Source of the DNA: Oceanobacillus limi
Lineage (GTDB): Bacteria; Bacillota; Bacilli; Bacillales; Amphibacillaceae
Reading direction: 5' to 3'
Length of the DNA stretch: 64,000 bases
Assembly (NCBI RefSeq): GCF_900111445.1
Contig: NZ_FOHE01000014.1
Location: 1-64,000, forward strand
Part shown: in pieces, positions 18,001-27,377 of the stretch
Layout of the letters: each line of letters starts with the position of its first letter
How positions within the stretch are numbered: the stretch's first letter is position 1
Notes under the pieces: generated by a model
Database searches by the model: none
Told to the model about the DNA's origin: nothing
What the model saw: only the letters and a program-made list of their open reading frames with translations
Made by a program: the position numbers and the translations under genes

Positions 18001-19647
18001 TGCCCCAATTGTCGTACTAGTCATTGTTATTAATCTTTCCCGTATCGCATCTAAAGGTGGGTTGGTTACTTGGGCAAATAATTGTTTGAAATAATTATAG
18101 AGTAACTGCGGCCTCTTGGATAATACCGCTAAGGGGGAATCGTAACCCATAGAACCAATGGGATCCTTGCCATCTGTAACAAGCGGCTTAATAATTTTTT
18201 CAATTTCTTCTCTTGTATATCCAAATGCAAGTTGCTGCTGTAGCCTTTCCTCCTGATTAAGGGAAGGGCTCATCTTTTTTGTCTTTGGTAGGTCTTCAAT
18301 ATGCTTTAAATTCGTTAACCAATCTTTGTACGGATGTTCCGATGCAACTTGTAACTTTATATCCTCATCTGGAATGATGACTCCTTTTTCCAAGTCCACC
18401 AACAGCATTTTACCCGGTTGTAATCGGTCTTTATATAAAATGTCATCTGCAAAGATATCTAACGCTCCAACCTCAGATCCAAGAACAATCATTCCCTGCT
18501 TCGTTACATAATAACGTGCTGGACGCAGCCCATTCCGATCTAAACACGCTCCTATTTGTGTTCCATCCGTATACACCACAGCGCTTGGTCCATCCCAAGG
18601 CTCCATTAAAGTACTATGATATTCATAGAAATCTCTTTTTTCTTCTTTAATAGATGGATCATTCGCCCAAGGTTCAGGAATCATCATCATCGCTGTATGT
18701 GCAAGGGATCGTCCTGATAAATGCAAAAACTCAAAGGTGTTGTCAAATATAGATGAATCACTTCCGTCAGCATCCATGATTGGCAGGATCTTTTGTAAAT
18801 CCTCTTCATTAAAATTATCTGATTCACATAGCTGTTCTCTAGCCCGCATCCAATTTACATTACCGCGTAATGTGTTAAATTCCCCATTATGGATCGTATA
18901 ACGATTTGGGTGGGCTCTTTTCCAACTGGGGAAGGTATTCGTACTAAATCGTGAGTGAACGAGTGCTAGTGCGGATTTAAAGTCGGGATGGTTCAAGTCA
19001 ATGTAGAAGGAATCTAACTGTTCTGGTACAAGCATTCCTTTATAAACAATTGTACGGGTTGATAAACTACTAATGTATACATCTTCGTATTCCGGATTTT
19101 TCGCTACTTCTTGCTCAATACGTTTCCGAATGACATATAATTTGCGTTCGAATGCCATTTGGTCTGGAAGTTCCTCAGACTTTTGAACAAATACTTGACG
19201 TATTGTTGGCTTACTTTTTGCAGCAACCTTTCCTATGAACGATTCATTTAATGGAACAGGCCTCCACCCTAAACATGTTTGCCCTTCTTCTTGAATGATT
19301 GATTCAACAAGCTGTTTACATTCCATTCGCATATCGAGATTGTTCGGCAGGAAAAACATCCCCACTCCATATTCTCCTTTTCTCGGAAGGTGGATGTTTT
19401 CTTTTAAACATTGTTTCTGAAAAAAACGATTCGGAATTTGCGTTAAAATCCCAGCGCCATCTCCAGTACTCGTATCTGCAGACTGGCCACCTCGGTGCTC
19501 CATATTACATAGGATATTAATAGCGTTTTGAACAATGTTATGTGTCTTTTTACCATTTATATTTGCGATCATCCCAATTCCACATGCCTCATGTTCAAAA
19601 TCTGGATGATATAATCCCTGTTTCTCAGGGTAGCCGTTTCGTGTCAT
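15016..19647 (-). CDS. gltB: Glutamate synthase large subunit
   Basis: A 1543-residue protein. Cys22 in HEACGIGM becomes the N-terminal nucleophile of the glutaminase domain after propeptide removal. Residues of about 22-430 form the class II amidotransferase. A central domain and the FMN-binding synthase barrel follow ([23 protein letters not shown]). The 3Fe-4S cysteines are in [15 protein letters not shown], and a GxGxG beta-helix domain forms the C-terminus ([21 protein letters not shown]). It releases ammonia from glutamine and adds it to 2-oxoglutarate. The ATG eight bases after AAAGGAG is taken as the start; a GTG just before it is in frame. It is the first gene of the operon; no gltC-like regulator is in this window. 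In B. subtilis it is named gltA. Confidence 0.96.
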   Translation of the reverse strand: MTRNGYPEKQGLYHPDFEHEACGIGMIANINGKKTHNIVQNAINILCNMEHRGGQSADTSTGDGAGILTQIPNRFFQKQCLKENIHLPRKGEYGVGMFFLPNNLDMRMECKQLVESIIQEEGQTCLGWRPVPLNESFIGKVAAKSKPTIRQVFVQKSEELPDQMAFERKLYVIRKRIEQEVAKNPEYEDVYISSLSTRTIVYKGMLVPEQLDSFYIDLNHPDFKSALALVHSRFSTNTFPSWKRAHPNRYTIHNGEFNTLRGNVNWMRAREQLCESDNFNEEDLQKILPIMDADGSDSSIFDNTFEFLHLSGRSLAHTAMMMIPEPWANDPSIKEEKRDFYEYHSTLMEPWDGPSAVVYTDGTQIGACLDRNGLRPARYYVTKQGMIVLGSEVGALDIFADDILYKDRLQPGKMLLVDLEKGVIIPDEDIKLQVASEHPYKDWLTNLKHIEDLPKTKKMSPSLNQEERLQQQLAFGYTREEIEKIIKPLVTDGKDPIGSMGYDSPLAVLSKRPQLLYNYFKQLFAQVTNPPLDAIRERLITMTSTTIGAEGNLVNPTAASCKHIRIDTPLLTNDQLEKIRQLTEASYASQSLSILFDAKEGSMKNALQRIFEQANQAIQDGATFLILTDRGVNKEKAALPALLAVSGLHHHLIRSGVRTKVSILLESGEPREVHHFATLIGYGAEGINPYLAYETINGFVRNEDIGDITVEKAIGNYVWSVTDGIIKILSKMGISTIQSYRGAQIFEAIGIKSDVIEKYFTGTASRLGGIGLDLIEKETLMRHEQAFKEYRGGNQVLAVGDDYQYRENGEDHQYNPRTIFKLQHACRSGNYDLFKEYSDSLTDDKQNLQSLRGLLTFKKRNSISITEVESIDSICARFKTGAMSYGAISQEAHEALAIAMNRIGGKSNSGEGGESPDRFTPDENGDLRRSSIKQVASGRFGVTSHYLVNADEIQIKVAQGAKPGEGGHLPGKKVYPWVAEVRGSTTGVELISPPPHHDIYSIEDLAELIYNLKNTNPTARISVKLVSAVGVGTIAAGVAKGRADHVLISGYDGGTGAAPNTSIKHTGLPWEIGLAETHQTLLLNGLRDRIAVETDGKMMTGRDVVIAAMLGAEEFGFSTAPLAVLGCVMMRVCHLDTCPVGIATQNPELRKKFAGDPDHVVNFMRFIAQEAREIMAELGFRSINEMIGRTDVLEVNDAIDHWKAKGIDLSALLYQPDVADHVNRYAVREQDHGLEKTLDYQELIPNCSHAFKTEKKVEFTTAIRNIHRATGTLLGSEVTKRCGEKGLPEDTIKLNFNGSAGQSFGAFIPKGMTMRLIGDANDFVGKGLSGGKIIVHPDPIVTFPPEKNIIIGNVAFYGATSGEAYIRGIAGERFCVRNSGAHVVVEGVGDHGCEYMTGGKVVVLGSTGRNFAAGMSGGVAYVLDEDNAFRQNVNTELVKMEALADRQEIGELYDLVKKHVEYTNSAHAERILAYWESYVGKFVRIIPKTYAKIQARIQVLLDRGFEKSDAEMIAFEESKNGFKEVRTYSRQVQLKKEKMELKT

Positions 19648-19676
19648 CACAACAGCTCCTTTCCATGGTTATAGAA

Positions 19677-19710
19677 GGTGTGTCCATTTCGAATCGAAAA
19701 TGAACACACC
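19677..19710 (-). promoter_or_regulatory. Inverted repeat in the gltB 5' leader
   Basis: GGTGTGTCCATTTCGA and TCGAAAATGAACACACC form an almost complete hairpin between the promoter and the ribosome site of gltB. It has no U-run, so it is not a simple terminator. A protein-binding site or an mRNA-stabilising stem are possible. Confidence 0.5.
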
Positions 19711-19743
19711 AAATCAAATAACTAAAAATTAGCAATTTAATTA

Positions 19744-19772
19744 AGTATACCATAAAATCCATCTTTACACAA
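19744..19772 (-). promoter_or_regulatory. Probable gltB promoter (extended -10)
   Basis: On the minus strand TGG-TATACT forms an extended -10 (TATACT at 19744-19749). TTGTGT lies 17 bases upstream (19767-19772). The weak -35 suits an activated promoter, as known for B. subtilis gltAB with GltC, but no GltC box is claimed here. The rest of the gap to 20027 is AT-rich with nothing else I can support. Confidence 0.55.
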
Positions 19773-20027
19773 AATTCAGAAATTTATATTTATGCTTAAT
19801 CCTTTCATCACAGCGATTGTAAACGCTACCATAGGGTGGTGGAATATTCAAACTTTCTTAATATTATTCATTTGTTTCTTATAGGTATGGATAATCTAGA
19901 TTAACTTTTTACATCCTATCCATGAAGCAGTTCATTAGACTACATTAAAAATTAGTCGTATCATTTTAATGAGATTACATTTACTAACAATCTTACTTAT
20001 TGTAAGTATCCTATAGGAGTGAAGAAA

Positions 20028-21032
20028 ATGAATAAATCCTTTCAAAATATACCTTTATCCGTTTTGGATTTAGCCCCTATTAATGAGGGAAGCAATCCAA
20101 GTGAATCCTTTAAGAACAGTGTAGATTTAGCGCAGCATGTTGAAAATTGGGGATATAATCGATACTGGCTTGCGGAGCATCACAATATGCCTGGTATCGC
20201 TAGTTCTGCTACCTCTGTCATTATGGGACATATTGCCGAAAAGACAAATCGGATTCGAGTTGGGGCTGGAGGTGTTATGTTACCTAACCACGCTACACTC
20301 GTTATTGCCGAACAATTTGGAACCTTAGAATCGCTTTACCCTGGAAGAATCGATCTCGGATTAGGACGTGCTCCAGGTAGTGATCAAGCTACTGCCTATG
20401 CACTCCGTCGCACATTAAATATGAGTGTAGAGGATTTTCCGATGCAAGTAAACGAACTACAAGATTACTTTTCGGATGAACCAATATCTCGGGTAAAAGC
20501 AGTTCCAGGTCAAGGGTTGCATGTCCCGATTTGGCTCTTAGGGTCAAGTGGATTTAGTGCACAATTGGCTGCACAAAAAGGATTTCCATTTTCATTTGCG
20601 AGTCATTTTGCACCAGGGTATTTATTTCAGGCATTGAAGCTTTACCGAGATAACTTCCAGCCATCGGAGCAACTAGATAAGCCATATGTAATGCTTGGTG
20701 TAAATGTAATTGCAGCAGACACGGAAGAACAGGCAAAATATATCGCAACTTCTCAGCAACAGCAATTTTTAAGTATACGAAAAGGGAATCCAAGTAAACT
20801 ACAACCACCTGTTGGTAACCTAGAAGAGCGATACTCACCACTGGAAATTGCTGCATTGAGTGAAACACTCGACTCTAAAACCACTATAGTTGGGGATAAA
20901 GAGATGGTAAAAGATGGGCTTGAAAGCTTCATTAACGAAACAGCGGCAGATGAATTAATTATTAGTTCTCAAATTTACCATCACAAAGACCGCCTACGTT
21001 CCTATGAAATTGTGTCTGAGTTAATGGATTAA
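20028..21032 (+). CDS. Luciferase-like flavin monooxygenase (LLM family)
   Basis: A 334-residue TIM-barrel protein of the bacterial luciferase-like superfamily. Signatures are [14 protein letters not shown] at the start, [17 protein letters not shown] (near 50), [34 protein letters not shown], and [28 protein letters not shown]. This is the single-component group common in Bacillus (YhbW-like), whose substrates are unknown. It presumably uses reduced FMN. The ATG follows AGGAG by eight bases, with GTG nine bases upstream rejected because it overlaps the site. Monocistronic, closed by a bidirectional terminator. Confidence 0.88.
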   Translation: MNKSFQNIPLSVLDLAPINEGSNPSESFKNSVDLAQHVENWGYNRYWLAEHHNMPGIASSATSVIMGHIAEKTNRIRVGAGGVMLPNHATLVIAEQFGTLESLYPGRIDLGLGRAPGSDQATAYALRRTLNMSVEDFPMQVNELQDYFSDEPISRVKAVPGQGLHVPIWLLGSSGFSAQLAAQKGFPFSFASHFAPGYLFQALKLYRDNFQPSEQLDKPYVMLGVNVIAADTEEQAKYIATSQQQQFLSIRKGNPSKLQPPVGNLEERYSPLEIAALSETLDSKTTIVGDKEMVKDGLESFINETAADELIISSQIYHHKDRLRSYEIVSELMD

Positions 21033-21050
21033 GAATATAAGAGTAAACGA

Positions 21051-21091
21051 AAGCCACGATCCCATTTTATTTTGGAATCGTGGCTTCTTTA
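21051..21091. terminator. Bidirectional terminator between convergent genes
   Basis: AAGCCACGATCCC (from 21052) pairs with GGAATCGTGGCTT (21075-21087), giving a long stem with T-rich sequence on both sides. It serves the monooxygenase gene on the plus strand and the sodium channel gene on the minus strand. Confidence 0.85.
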
Positions 21092-21093
21092 CG

Positions 21094-21891
21094 TTATGAC
21101 TCATGCTTACTTTTTTCCTTTAATAATTCCTTTACTTCCTGCAGTTCTTTTTGAACTTCATCTAATTTAATATCGGTAGGCGATGGCGTTTCCTCTCTAT
21201 TCGCCTCTTCTACGTTACCAACAACAACACCAACAAATAGGTTCACGATGACAAACGATCCAACCAATATGAACGTGACAAAGTACCACCATGAAGCAGG
21301 GTCAGCAATCAATATCGGTCGCATGACTCCACTTGCCCACGATTCTAAGGTGATAACTTGAAATAGCGTTAATAGCGAATCGTGTAATGAACCAAAGTAT
21401 TCTGGAGCAATGGAAGCGAACATCATTGTACCGATTACCGCGTAGATATAGAAGAATATTCCAAGCAAAAGCATAATTGTTCCCATCGAGGGGATCGTTT
21501 TGATTAGTGCATTAACCATTTTCCTTAGAGAAGGTATTACAGAAATTGCTCGTAGCACACGAAGAACGCGTAAAATCCTTAATACAGTTACATAATGGCC
21601 TCCAACTAATAAGTGACCACTTGCAACGATAACAAAATCAAACACATTCCATGGATCTTTAAAGAACGATCCGATTGATTTACTTCCGATTAGACGAATG
21701 ATGATTTCAATGGTGAAAATCCAAAGTAGAATTTGGTCCACCAAAAGAAACCAATCTTTAAATCTATCAATAAAGTAAGGGTATGTTTCTAACCCCACTA
21801 ATACAGCATTCACAACAATTAAGCCGACAATCACATTGGTAAATAGAGGATTTTCGGATAGTTGGGCAGATCTTTTTCTTATCGTAGACAT
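21094..21891 (-). CDS. NaChBac-type voltage-gated sodium channel
   Basis: A 265-residue single-repeat ion channel with six membrane helices. The S4 voltage sensor is at 101-120 (VLRILRVLRVLRAISVIP, arginines every third residue). The selectivity filter at 181-188 is TLESWASG, the filter known from the Bacillus halodurans sodium channel NaChBac, with Glu183 as the ring of charge. A C-terminal coiled coil near 244-262 (DEVQKELQEVKELLKEK) would hold the tetramer. It lets Na+ into the cell on depolarisation or pH change; in alkaliphilic bacilli such channels support pH homeostasis and motility. It stands alone with a shared terminator. Confidence 0.95.
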   Translation of the reverse strand: MSTIRKRSAQLSENPLFTNVIVGLIVVNAVLVGLETYPYFIDRFKDWFLLVDQILLWIFTIEIIIRLIGSKSIGSFFKDPWNVFDFVIVASGHLLVGGHYVTVLRILRVLRVLRAISVIPSLRKMVNALIKTIPSMGTIMLLLGIFFYIYAVIGTMMFASIAPEYFGSLHDSLLTLFQVITLESWASGVMRPILIADPASWWYFVTFILVGSFVIVNLFVGVVVGNVEEANREETPSPTDIKLDEVQKELQEVKELLKEKSKHES

Positions 21892-21977
21892 AAGTTACGT
21901 TTCCTCCTTACCAATCTATTTTACTTACTTTTATTCATTCTGTCATCTGAATCATTTATTTATCTCAAACAATATTT

Positions 21978-22087
21978 TTATGAGCTTTTTTTACTGCTTA
22001 TGATCAGATTTTTGTCGAATAGGAGCACATTGTCTTCTTTTATGAGCGATTTTCTCGATTTATGAGCTAAAATGAAAATTTATGATC
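21978..22087. repeat. Cluster of five TTATGAGC/TTATGATC repeats
   Basis: The octamer TTATGAGC occurs at 21978, 22040 and 22060 and TTATGATC at 21998 and 22080, all in one direction in 110 bp. Successive starts are 20, 42, 20 and 20 bases apart. The piece lies upstream of the sodium channel gene and downstream of wrbA and has no coding content. It looks like a short dispersed extragenic repeat. Confidence 0.55.
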
Positions 22088-22204
22088 AAATTCCCTGTAA
22101 CCACCACAGCATAAACAATCCATAAACATCCAGCTTACCAAACAAAAAGACTAACTGGTCCGCTAACCAATTAGCCTTTTCTATAAGTATTTTACAATTA
22201 TTAT

Positions 22205-22807
22205 TTACCCTTTTACACGACTTGCAACGTCCACTGTGCGTTTAGCTTGATGCTTCACAGCTGCTTCTACATCTTCGACCATTTTTCCATCTTGACTCTG
22301 CGTTACACTCGTACCGTATGGGTTACCACCCGCACCAAACAGAACCGGGTCTGTATAGCCAGGAGGAACGATGATAGCACCCCAGTGCATCATCGACGTG
22401 TATAAAGAAAGAATTGTTGCTTCTTGCCCCCCATGCGGGTTTTGCGCTGATGTCATTGCGCTTACTACTTTATTTACCGTTTTACCGGAAGCCCATAGCC
22501 CACCTTGCGAATCAAGAAATTGCTTCATTTGCGATGCAACATTTCCAAAGCGTGTCGGTGTACTAAATATGATCGCATCCGCCCATTCAATAACATCAGG
22601 TGTCGCTTCAGGAACATCTTTTGTTGCGTCGTGATGTGCTTTCCATTCTGGATTTTGAGCTATTGCTTCTTCAGGTGCTAGCTCAGGAACTTTTACTACT
22701 TTCACCTCTGCCCCTGATTCTTTCGCCCCTTCTTCTGCCCATTTCGCTAGCTGATAATTTGTACCAGATGAGCTATAATAAATGACTGCTAAATTTACAT
22801 TTGCCAT
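22205..22807 (-). CDS. wrbA: NAD(P)H:quinone oxidoreductase, WrbA type
   Basis: A 200-residue flavodoxin-fold protein. The FMN phosphate loop is YYSSSGTNYQLAK (near 10). The family segments are FSTPTRFGNVASQMKQFLD (near 81) and TSAQNPHGGQEATILSLYTSMMHWGAIIVPPGYTDP cut by the usual loop. WrbA reduces quinones by two electrons and protects against oxidative stress. GAAGGAGACG precedes the ATG. Monocistronic, on the same strand as psuG but separated from it by about 115 bases. Confidence 0.93.
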   Translation of the reverse strand: MANVNLAVIYYSSSGTNYQLAKWAEEGAKESGAEVKVVKVPELAPEEAIAQNPEWKAHHDATKDVPEATPDVIEWADAIIFSTPTRFGNVASQMKQFLDSQGGLWASGKTVNKVVSAMTSAQNPHGGQEATILSLYTSMMHWGAIIVPPGYTDPVLFGAGGNPYGTSVTQSQDGKMVEDVEAAVKHQAKRTVDVASRVKG

Positions 22808-22922
22808 GTTTTTCGTCTCCTTCGTTTTTTTATTAGGAAGGATTTTCTAGAAATCCATGGTAAAAGTTTCTCCTAGTATCGGTTATTTTATTCCCATCTC
22901 ACAAAATGGCTTCCTACAATAT

Positions 22923-23840
22923 CTATTCATTTAAGTGAGCTAGACCTACAGCGATTTGGGTACCTACTACAGCATTATTTTTTACCAACGCAATATTAGC
23001 ATCCAAGCTTTTTCCACCGGTTAATTCTTTTACTTTTCCTAGTAAAAATGGTGTCGCTTCTTTACCTTTTATACCTTTTTCCTCTGCCTCTTGCAATGCT
23101 GAATCAATCGCACGCTTAATCACATCTTCAGGCATGGCATATTCTTCTGGAATTGGATTTGCAATTACGGCGCCTCCAGATAGGTTTAAATCCCATTTCG
23201 CTTTTAATGTGGTAGAAATCTCTTCTACGGAGTCGGCACGATAATTTACGGAAAACTCACTCGAACGCGTATAAAATGCCGGTAATGTATCTGTTTGATA
23301 ACCAAAAACGGGTACACCTTTGGTTTCTAAATATTCCAATGTTAAGCCAAGATCTAAAATGGATTTAGCACCAGCGCAAATAACAGCTACATTCGTTTTT
23401 GCGAGCTCTTCTAAATCTGCAGATATATCCATCGTAGTTTCTGCTCCTCGATGTACTCCACCGATACCACCGGTTACAAAAATAGCAATATCGGCCAGTT
23501 CAGCACAAATCATTGTAGCAGCAACCGTGGTGGCACCTTTTTGCTTCGTCGCTAGTAAATACGGCAAATCACGGCGAGATGCTTTGGCGATATCAGAACT
23601 ATTTCCGAAAGATTCTAACTCTTCATCGGAAAGACCGACTTTAATTTTTCCATCAATAATCGCTATCGTAGCAGGAACAGCTCCATTATCTCGAACAATT
23701 TGTTCCACTTCACGTGCTGTTTGTACATTTTGTGGATATGGCATACCATGTGAAATAATTGTTGATTCTAGTGCTACAATCGGTTTCCCTTGTTCTTTTG
23801 CTTCCCTTACTTCTTTTGATAATTCAAGATAATTTTTCAT
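22923..23840 (-). CDS. psuG: Pseudouridine-5'-phosphate glycosidase
   Basis: A 305-residue PsuG. The motifs are [17 protein letters not shown] (near 23; Glu acts in catalysis), [28 protein letters not shown] (near 105), [19 protein letters not shown], and the C-terminal [16 protein letters not shown]. It cleaves the C-C glycosidic bond of pseudouridine 5'-phosphate, giving uracil and ribose 5-phosphate, so modified RNA nucleosides can be reused. The start overlaps the psuK stop by four bases (ATGA), so both are translated in sequence. Confidence 0.96.
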   Translation of the reverse strand: MKNYLELSKEVREAKEQGKPIVALESTIISHGMPYPQNVQTAREVEQIVRDNGAVPATIAIIDGKIKVGLSDEELESFGNSSDIAKASRRDLPYLLATKQKGATTVAATMICAELADIAIFVTGGIGGVHRGAETTMDISADLEELAKTNVAVICAGAKSILDLGLTLEYLETKGVPVFGYQTDTLPAFYTRSSEFSVNYRADSVEEISTTLKAKWDLNLSGGAVIANPIPEEYAMPEDVIKRAIDSALQEAEEKGIKGKEATPFLLGKVKELTGGKSLDANIALVKNNAVVGTQIAVGLAHLNE

Positions 23841-24958
23841 GATAATTCCTCCATGTCTTTAAATAATTGATCCGATGATAAATTCTGCCTAACCGTAAAA
23901 GGAGATTGCAATGTCTTTGCTGCATTTGCAATTCCTGCCTTAGCACTATCAGGAAGCGATTTTCCATCAAGCCAAGCATAGATGATGGCGGACGAAAACG
24001 CATCTCCCGCTCCAGTTACATCCACGATTTCTTCAAGCTCGATTGCAGGAATATGATAAATACCCTCTGAATCATTCCCAATCATGACTCCTTTAGCTCC
24101 ATTTGTAATAACCACATTTTCTACCCCATGGGATAACCATTTCTCAACGGCCTGTCTCCATTGATCATTGGATTTAAGTTCTATCGAGAAATAGGCCTCT
24201 GTTTCATCACGATTCGTAATGAGCCACGTTAATCCATTTAAATCCTCCGGCAATCTCTCCATTTTAGGAGCAGATACCGCTACGAACACAACGGGAATTG
24301 ACTGGTTCCGGGAAAATTCAATTAAATAATTTAACGCTTCTTTTGGACAATTTAAGTCAACCATCAAACATGCTGCTTGGCTCATCTGAGGAGCAAGATT
24401 TTTTAAAATATCAGGTGTGATTTGTTCATAAATGTCCATATCAGCCAACGCAATAACTAACTCACCAGACCTATCTAAAACGGCAGTATAGGACCCGGTA
24501 GCTTCCTTTGTAAATTTAGCTACATAATCTACGTTCATATAAGGGGAAGATGCTTGCTCAATGAAGGTCCATTCCGCATCAGATCCACCCGCTGTAACTA
24601 GAATAACCTCTTTCCCTAAACGTCCTAAGTTTTCCCCAATGTTGCGCGCGACTCCCCCAGCATTTTGTGTTGAATGAACTGGATTCGAAGTAGCAAATTT
24701 AACTTCACCGTTTATATAAAATTTTCGATCCACGTTAGCCCCGCCTATGCATATAACGGGATTTTCTTCATTTAAAATATATGCCTTCCCGCGTATATAA
24801 CCTTTTTTGACGAGTCCAGATATCAAATTAGCTACAGACGGCCTCGATAACTCTAGCTTTCCTGCTAGTTCTTGTTGAGAGATAAACGGATCACTTTTAA
24901 TTAATCGTATTACAGATTGTTCATTGTGGTTTAATTGCTCCCACTTATTTTCCGTCAC
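23837..24958 (-). CDS. psuK: Pseudouridine kinase (PfkB family) with N-terminal winged helix
   Basis: A 373-residue protein with two parts. Residues 8-55 are a helix-turn-helix ([20 protein letters not shown], then [20 protein letters not shown]). The rest is a PfkB carbohydrate kinase with [11 protein letters not shown], the [17 protein letters not shown] loop and the catalytic signature [18 protein letters not shown]. It phosphorylates pseudouridine for PsuG. The HTH suggests that it also regulates its own operon, fitting the two palindromes right upstream. GTG at 24958 is six bases after AGGTG; ATG at 24964 abuts that site and is a possible alternative. Confidence 0.88.
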   Translation of the reverse strand: MTENKWEQLNHNEQSVIRLIKSDPFISQQELAGKLELSRPSVANLISGLVKKGYIRGKAYILNEENPVICIGGANVDRKFYINGEVKFATSNPVHSTQNAGGVARNIGENLGRLGKEVILVTAGGSDAEWTFIEQASSPYMNVDYVAKFTKEATGSYTAVLDRSGELVIALADMDIYEQITPDILKNLAPQMSQAACLMVDLNCPKEALNYLIEFSRNQSIPVVFVAVSAPKMERLPEDLNGLTWLITNRDETEAYFSIELKSNDQWRQAVEKWLSHGVENVVITNGAKGVMIGNDSEGIYHIPAIELEEIVDVTGAGDAFSSAIIYAWLDGKSLPDSAKAGIANAAKTLQSPFTVRQNLSSDQLFKDMEELS

Positions 24959-24968
24959 TAGCATCACC

Positions 24969-25001
24969 TAAACTTTTGTTTATTTTTTAAACTTTTGTTT
25001 A
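24969..25001 (-). promoter_or_regulatory. Twin palindromic operators upstream of psuK
   Basis: TAAACTTTTGTTTA occurs twice, at 24969-24982 and 24988-25001, exactly 19 bp apart. Each copy is a TAAAC-N4-GTTTA palindrome. The distal copy starts two bases after the -10 hexamer, so a bound protein would block transcription. The most likely binder is the HTH domain of the neighbouring kinase. Confidence 0.65.
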
Positions 25002-25002
25002 T

Positions 25003-25031
25003 AGTTTAGCGTAAATCATTCCTTTAGTCAA
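25003..25031 (-). promoter_or_regulatory. psuK-psuG promoter
   Basis: On the minus strand TTGACT (25026-25031) and TAAACT (25003-25008) are separated by 17 bases, a SigA-type promoter. The twin palindromes begin immediately downstream. Confidence 0.6.
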
Positions 25032-25091
25032 TGTCTAAAACGACACGATTTCAACATTGGATTAGATTAGGAATAACAATTTTCCAAACAC

Positions 25092-25140
25092 GAAAAACCT
25101 TGGCTATCGTATTCATGTTACGAAATCCAAGGCTTTTCTT
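25092..25140 (-). terminator. Terminator after the DUF3231 gene
   Basis: On the minus strand AGCCTTGG and CCAAGGTTTTT enclose a loop with its own small stem. It lies just after the stop of the DUF3231 gene and before the psuK promoter. Confidence 0.75.
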
Positions 25141-25157
25141 TGTAATGAACAAGTATT

Positions 25158-25670
25158 TTATTGCTCTTCTGCTCCATTTTGATGAAGTGGTGGTGGGACT
25201 AACCAGCCCTTCTCCTTATTAAGTCGTAGAAGCTTCATTGCAAACGTCGCTTTTTGTGTATGGAATTGCCCAAACATAGATGCAATGTCCTCCCGGATGC
25301 ACTGCCCCATCGCTTGACTACATGTAACCAATCCTGCTGCTGTATCAGCGGATAACGTTGCCGCAATTTCAGGATCCATGGCACGTGCTCCGGTTGGAAT
25401 ATCTTCTAATTCTGCTTTTGGACGCTCAGGCGGAGTAGGAGGTAAACCAACACCATTCTCTTTCAAAAGTGTTTCCATTTCTTGAATATGCTGTTTACCC
25501 ATATCAATTGCCTCATCCATAAATTTTATTAAATCTTGATCACCTGCGTGATTTCGTAATGTTTGATGGCCAACAACCATCCCTTTCATTGCATGTACTG
25601 CAGCCCATACCCCATATACCTCACCATAGTGCATTGGCTCATCTTTTGGATTACCACTTAATATACCCAT
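25158..25670 (-). CDS. DUF3231 family protein
   Basis: A 170-residue helical protein beginning MGILSGNPKDEPMHYGEVYGV, typical of DUF3231 (ferritin-like helical bundle, common in spore formers). Proline-rich LPPTPPERP links the two helical halves. Many members have two copies of the unit in about 330 residues; this one has one. Function unknown; several relatives are made during sporulation, but I see no forespore promoter I can defend. The start ATG follows AGGAGG by six bases; the frame is open nine codons further upstream without a site. Confidence 0.8.
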   Translation of the reverse strand: MGILSGNPKDEPMHYGEVYGVWAAVHAMKGMVVGHQTLRNHAGDQDLIKFMDEAIDMGKQHIQEMETLLKENGVGLPPTPPERPKAELEDIPTGARAMDPEIAATLSADTAAGLVTCSQAMGQCIREDIASMFGQFHTQKATFAMKLLRLNKEKGWLVPPPLHQNGAEEQ

Positions 25671-25831
25671 CTCTTTCCTCCTCATCATGTTTTCCACTAT
25701 TTTCTAATAGCTCATCCTTATAATCCCTTTATTACATTGTTTTATACTGTAATTTTCGATTTTTATGAGTGGTCATCTCCACAAAATGAACGGTATAATG
25801 GAAGAAAGTATTTGTTGTTGGAGGTGAGTAA

Positions 25832-26452
25832 ATGGATATCGAAACCATCCTTTCCAGGTTAAAGAACAGAGAACCATCCATATTAGGTTATGAAGAACTA
25901 AAAAAGTCAGCTGTATTACTTCCTCTCGTAGAGGTAAATCGAGAGACTCATGTATTATTTGAAGTACGCTCCATGAAATTACGAAGCCAACCTGGAGATA
26001 TATGTTTTCCAGGTGGAAGAATTGATAAAAAAGACATGTCACCAAAGCATTGTGCTGTCAGAGAAACGACAGAAGAGCTGGGGATAGACAAAGGAATGAT
26101 TAAAGATATCCTGCCACTTGATTATATTGTCTCTGATTTTGGGAGAATCATTTATCCTTTTGTAGGAAGAATTACCAATCCTAATATGATCATACCTAAT
26201 GAAGCCGAAGTAGGGGAAGTTTTCACTGTACCGCTTCACTACTTTATGCACACTCCACCAGAGTCATACAAAGTAAACTTCCAAGTTATTCCTGAGGAAA
26301 ACTTCCCTTACGAATTAATTGTTGGGGGGAAAGACTATAACTGGCAAGTACGACATATTCATGAATTATTTTACAAATATGAGGATCGTGTCATATGGGG
26401 ATTAACCGCCAAAATATTAACGCATTTCTTGGATCTGGTTAAAACAAAATAA
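25832..26452 (+). CDS. Nudix hydrolase, CoA pyrophosphatase type
   Basis: A 206-residue Nudix protein of the CoA-specific branch. FEVRSMKLRSQPGDICFPGGRID matches the NuCoA motif preceding the Nudix box. The box continues through AVRETTEELGI (REXXEEXG present). Such enzymes cut CoA and its derivatives to phosphopantetheine and ADP. The usual Glu early in the box is Asp/Lys-rich here, as in this subfamily. GGAGGTGAG lies upstream of the ATG. It stands alone, convergent with desR. Confidence 0.87.
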   Translation: MDIETILSRLKNREPSILGYEELKKSAVLLPLVEVNRETHVLFEVRSMKLRSQPGDICFPGGRIDKKDMSPKHCAVRETTEELGIDKGMIKDILPLDYIVSDFGRIIYPFVGRITNPNMIIPNEAEVGEVFTVPLHYFMHTPPESYKVNFQVIPEENFPYELIVGGKDYNWQVRHIHELFYKYEDRVIWGLTAKILTHFLDLVKTK

Positions 26453-26672
26453 AAGACCGACGATTGAAGCTGTAAGTTCCTGCTGAATAAGTAAGGATAG
26501 GGATCGAGAAGGTTGAGGTAGCTTCGTTTGGAGGGGCAATCTTTCTTCTAAGAAACATTTATTTGCGTCCCGTCGGAATGCTTCACGAAATCAGCTTGTA
26601 GACTTGGATGAATACTAATATGAATGTATCCTCTGAGTAACATAATCAAGCTGACAACATTTCAAAGAACTG

Positions 26673-26725
26673 GGTGACTTCGACGTTCAACACAAGGCGT
26701 GTTGGTATTTAGTCGAAGCTTCACC
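26673..26725. terminator. Long composite hairpin between convergent genes
   Basis: GGTGACTTCGAC pairs with GTCGAAGCTTCACC, and inside the loop CAACAC pairs with GTGTTG. Lying between the Nudix gene and desR, it probably ends both transcripts, though U-runs are weak. The remaining part of the 26453-26771 gap contains no gene. Confidence 0.5.
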
Positions 26726-26771
26726 TTTCTTAAAGAATCAATTTATCTAATTATATTCACCTTTCTTTTTA

Positions 26772-27377
26772 TCACTCTAGCCAGCCCTTCTCTTTAGACT
26801 TAGCAATTGCTTCAATCCGATTACTTACTCCTAACTTATCTAAAATCGTGGATACATAGTTGCGAACTGTACCATTTGATAAAAATAATTGTTTGGCAAT
26901 TTCTTTTGTCGTTTTTCCTTCCGAGATCAACTTAATAACTTGCTCCTCCCTGTCTGTGAGAGGACTTTCTTGCTCATAAGCTAAATCAACTAGCTCTGGG
27001 GCATAAATTTTCCTACCATTCATAATAACACGTATTGAATCTGCCAATTCTTCACTCGGACCATCCTTTAATAAATACCCACTGACATTTGCTTTTCGTG
27101 CTCGTTCGAAATAACCCGATCGTGCAAACGTTGTAAGAATGATAACTTTACAAGGGTGGTCCCTTAATTCCTCCGCTGCATCTAACCCACTTTTAACTGG
27201 CATTTCAATATCCATAATACAAATATCTGGCTGATAGTGCTTCACCAGCTTTAAAGCTTCATCCCCGTTTTTCGCTTTCCCGACAACTTCGATATCTTGT
27301 TCTAAGTCAAGTAATGATCCCAACGCACCTAATAACATTCCTTGATCTTCTGCAATAACAATTTTAATCAATCTCAC
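26772..27377 (-). CDS. desR: Response regulator DesR (NarL/FixJ family)
   Basis: A 201-residue regulator. The receiver domain has the acidic pair in IAEDQGML, phosphoacceptor Asp56 in IMDIEMP, Thr in ILTTFARSGYF and Lys in YLLKDGPSEEL. A LuxR-type HTH fills the C-terminus (LTDREEQVIKLISEGKTTKEIAKQL). The extended identity to B. subtilis DesR, for example MLLGALGSLL and SNRIEAIAKSKEKGW, supports orthology. Phosphorylated DesR activates des on cold shock. It overlaps desK by four bases. Confidence 0.93.
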   Translation of the reverse strand: MRLIKIVIAEDQGMLLGALGSLLDLEQDIEVVGKAKNGDEALKLVKHYQPDICIMDIEMPVKSGLDAAEELRDHPCKVIILTTFARSGYFERARKANVSGYLLKDGPSEELADSIRVIMNGRKIYAPELVDLAYEQESPLTDREEQVIKLISEGKTTKEIAKQLFLSNGTVRNYVSTILDKLGVSNRIEAIAKSKEKGWLE

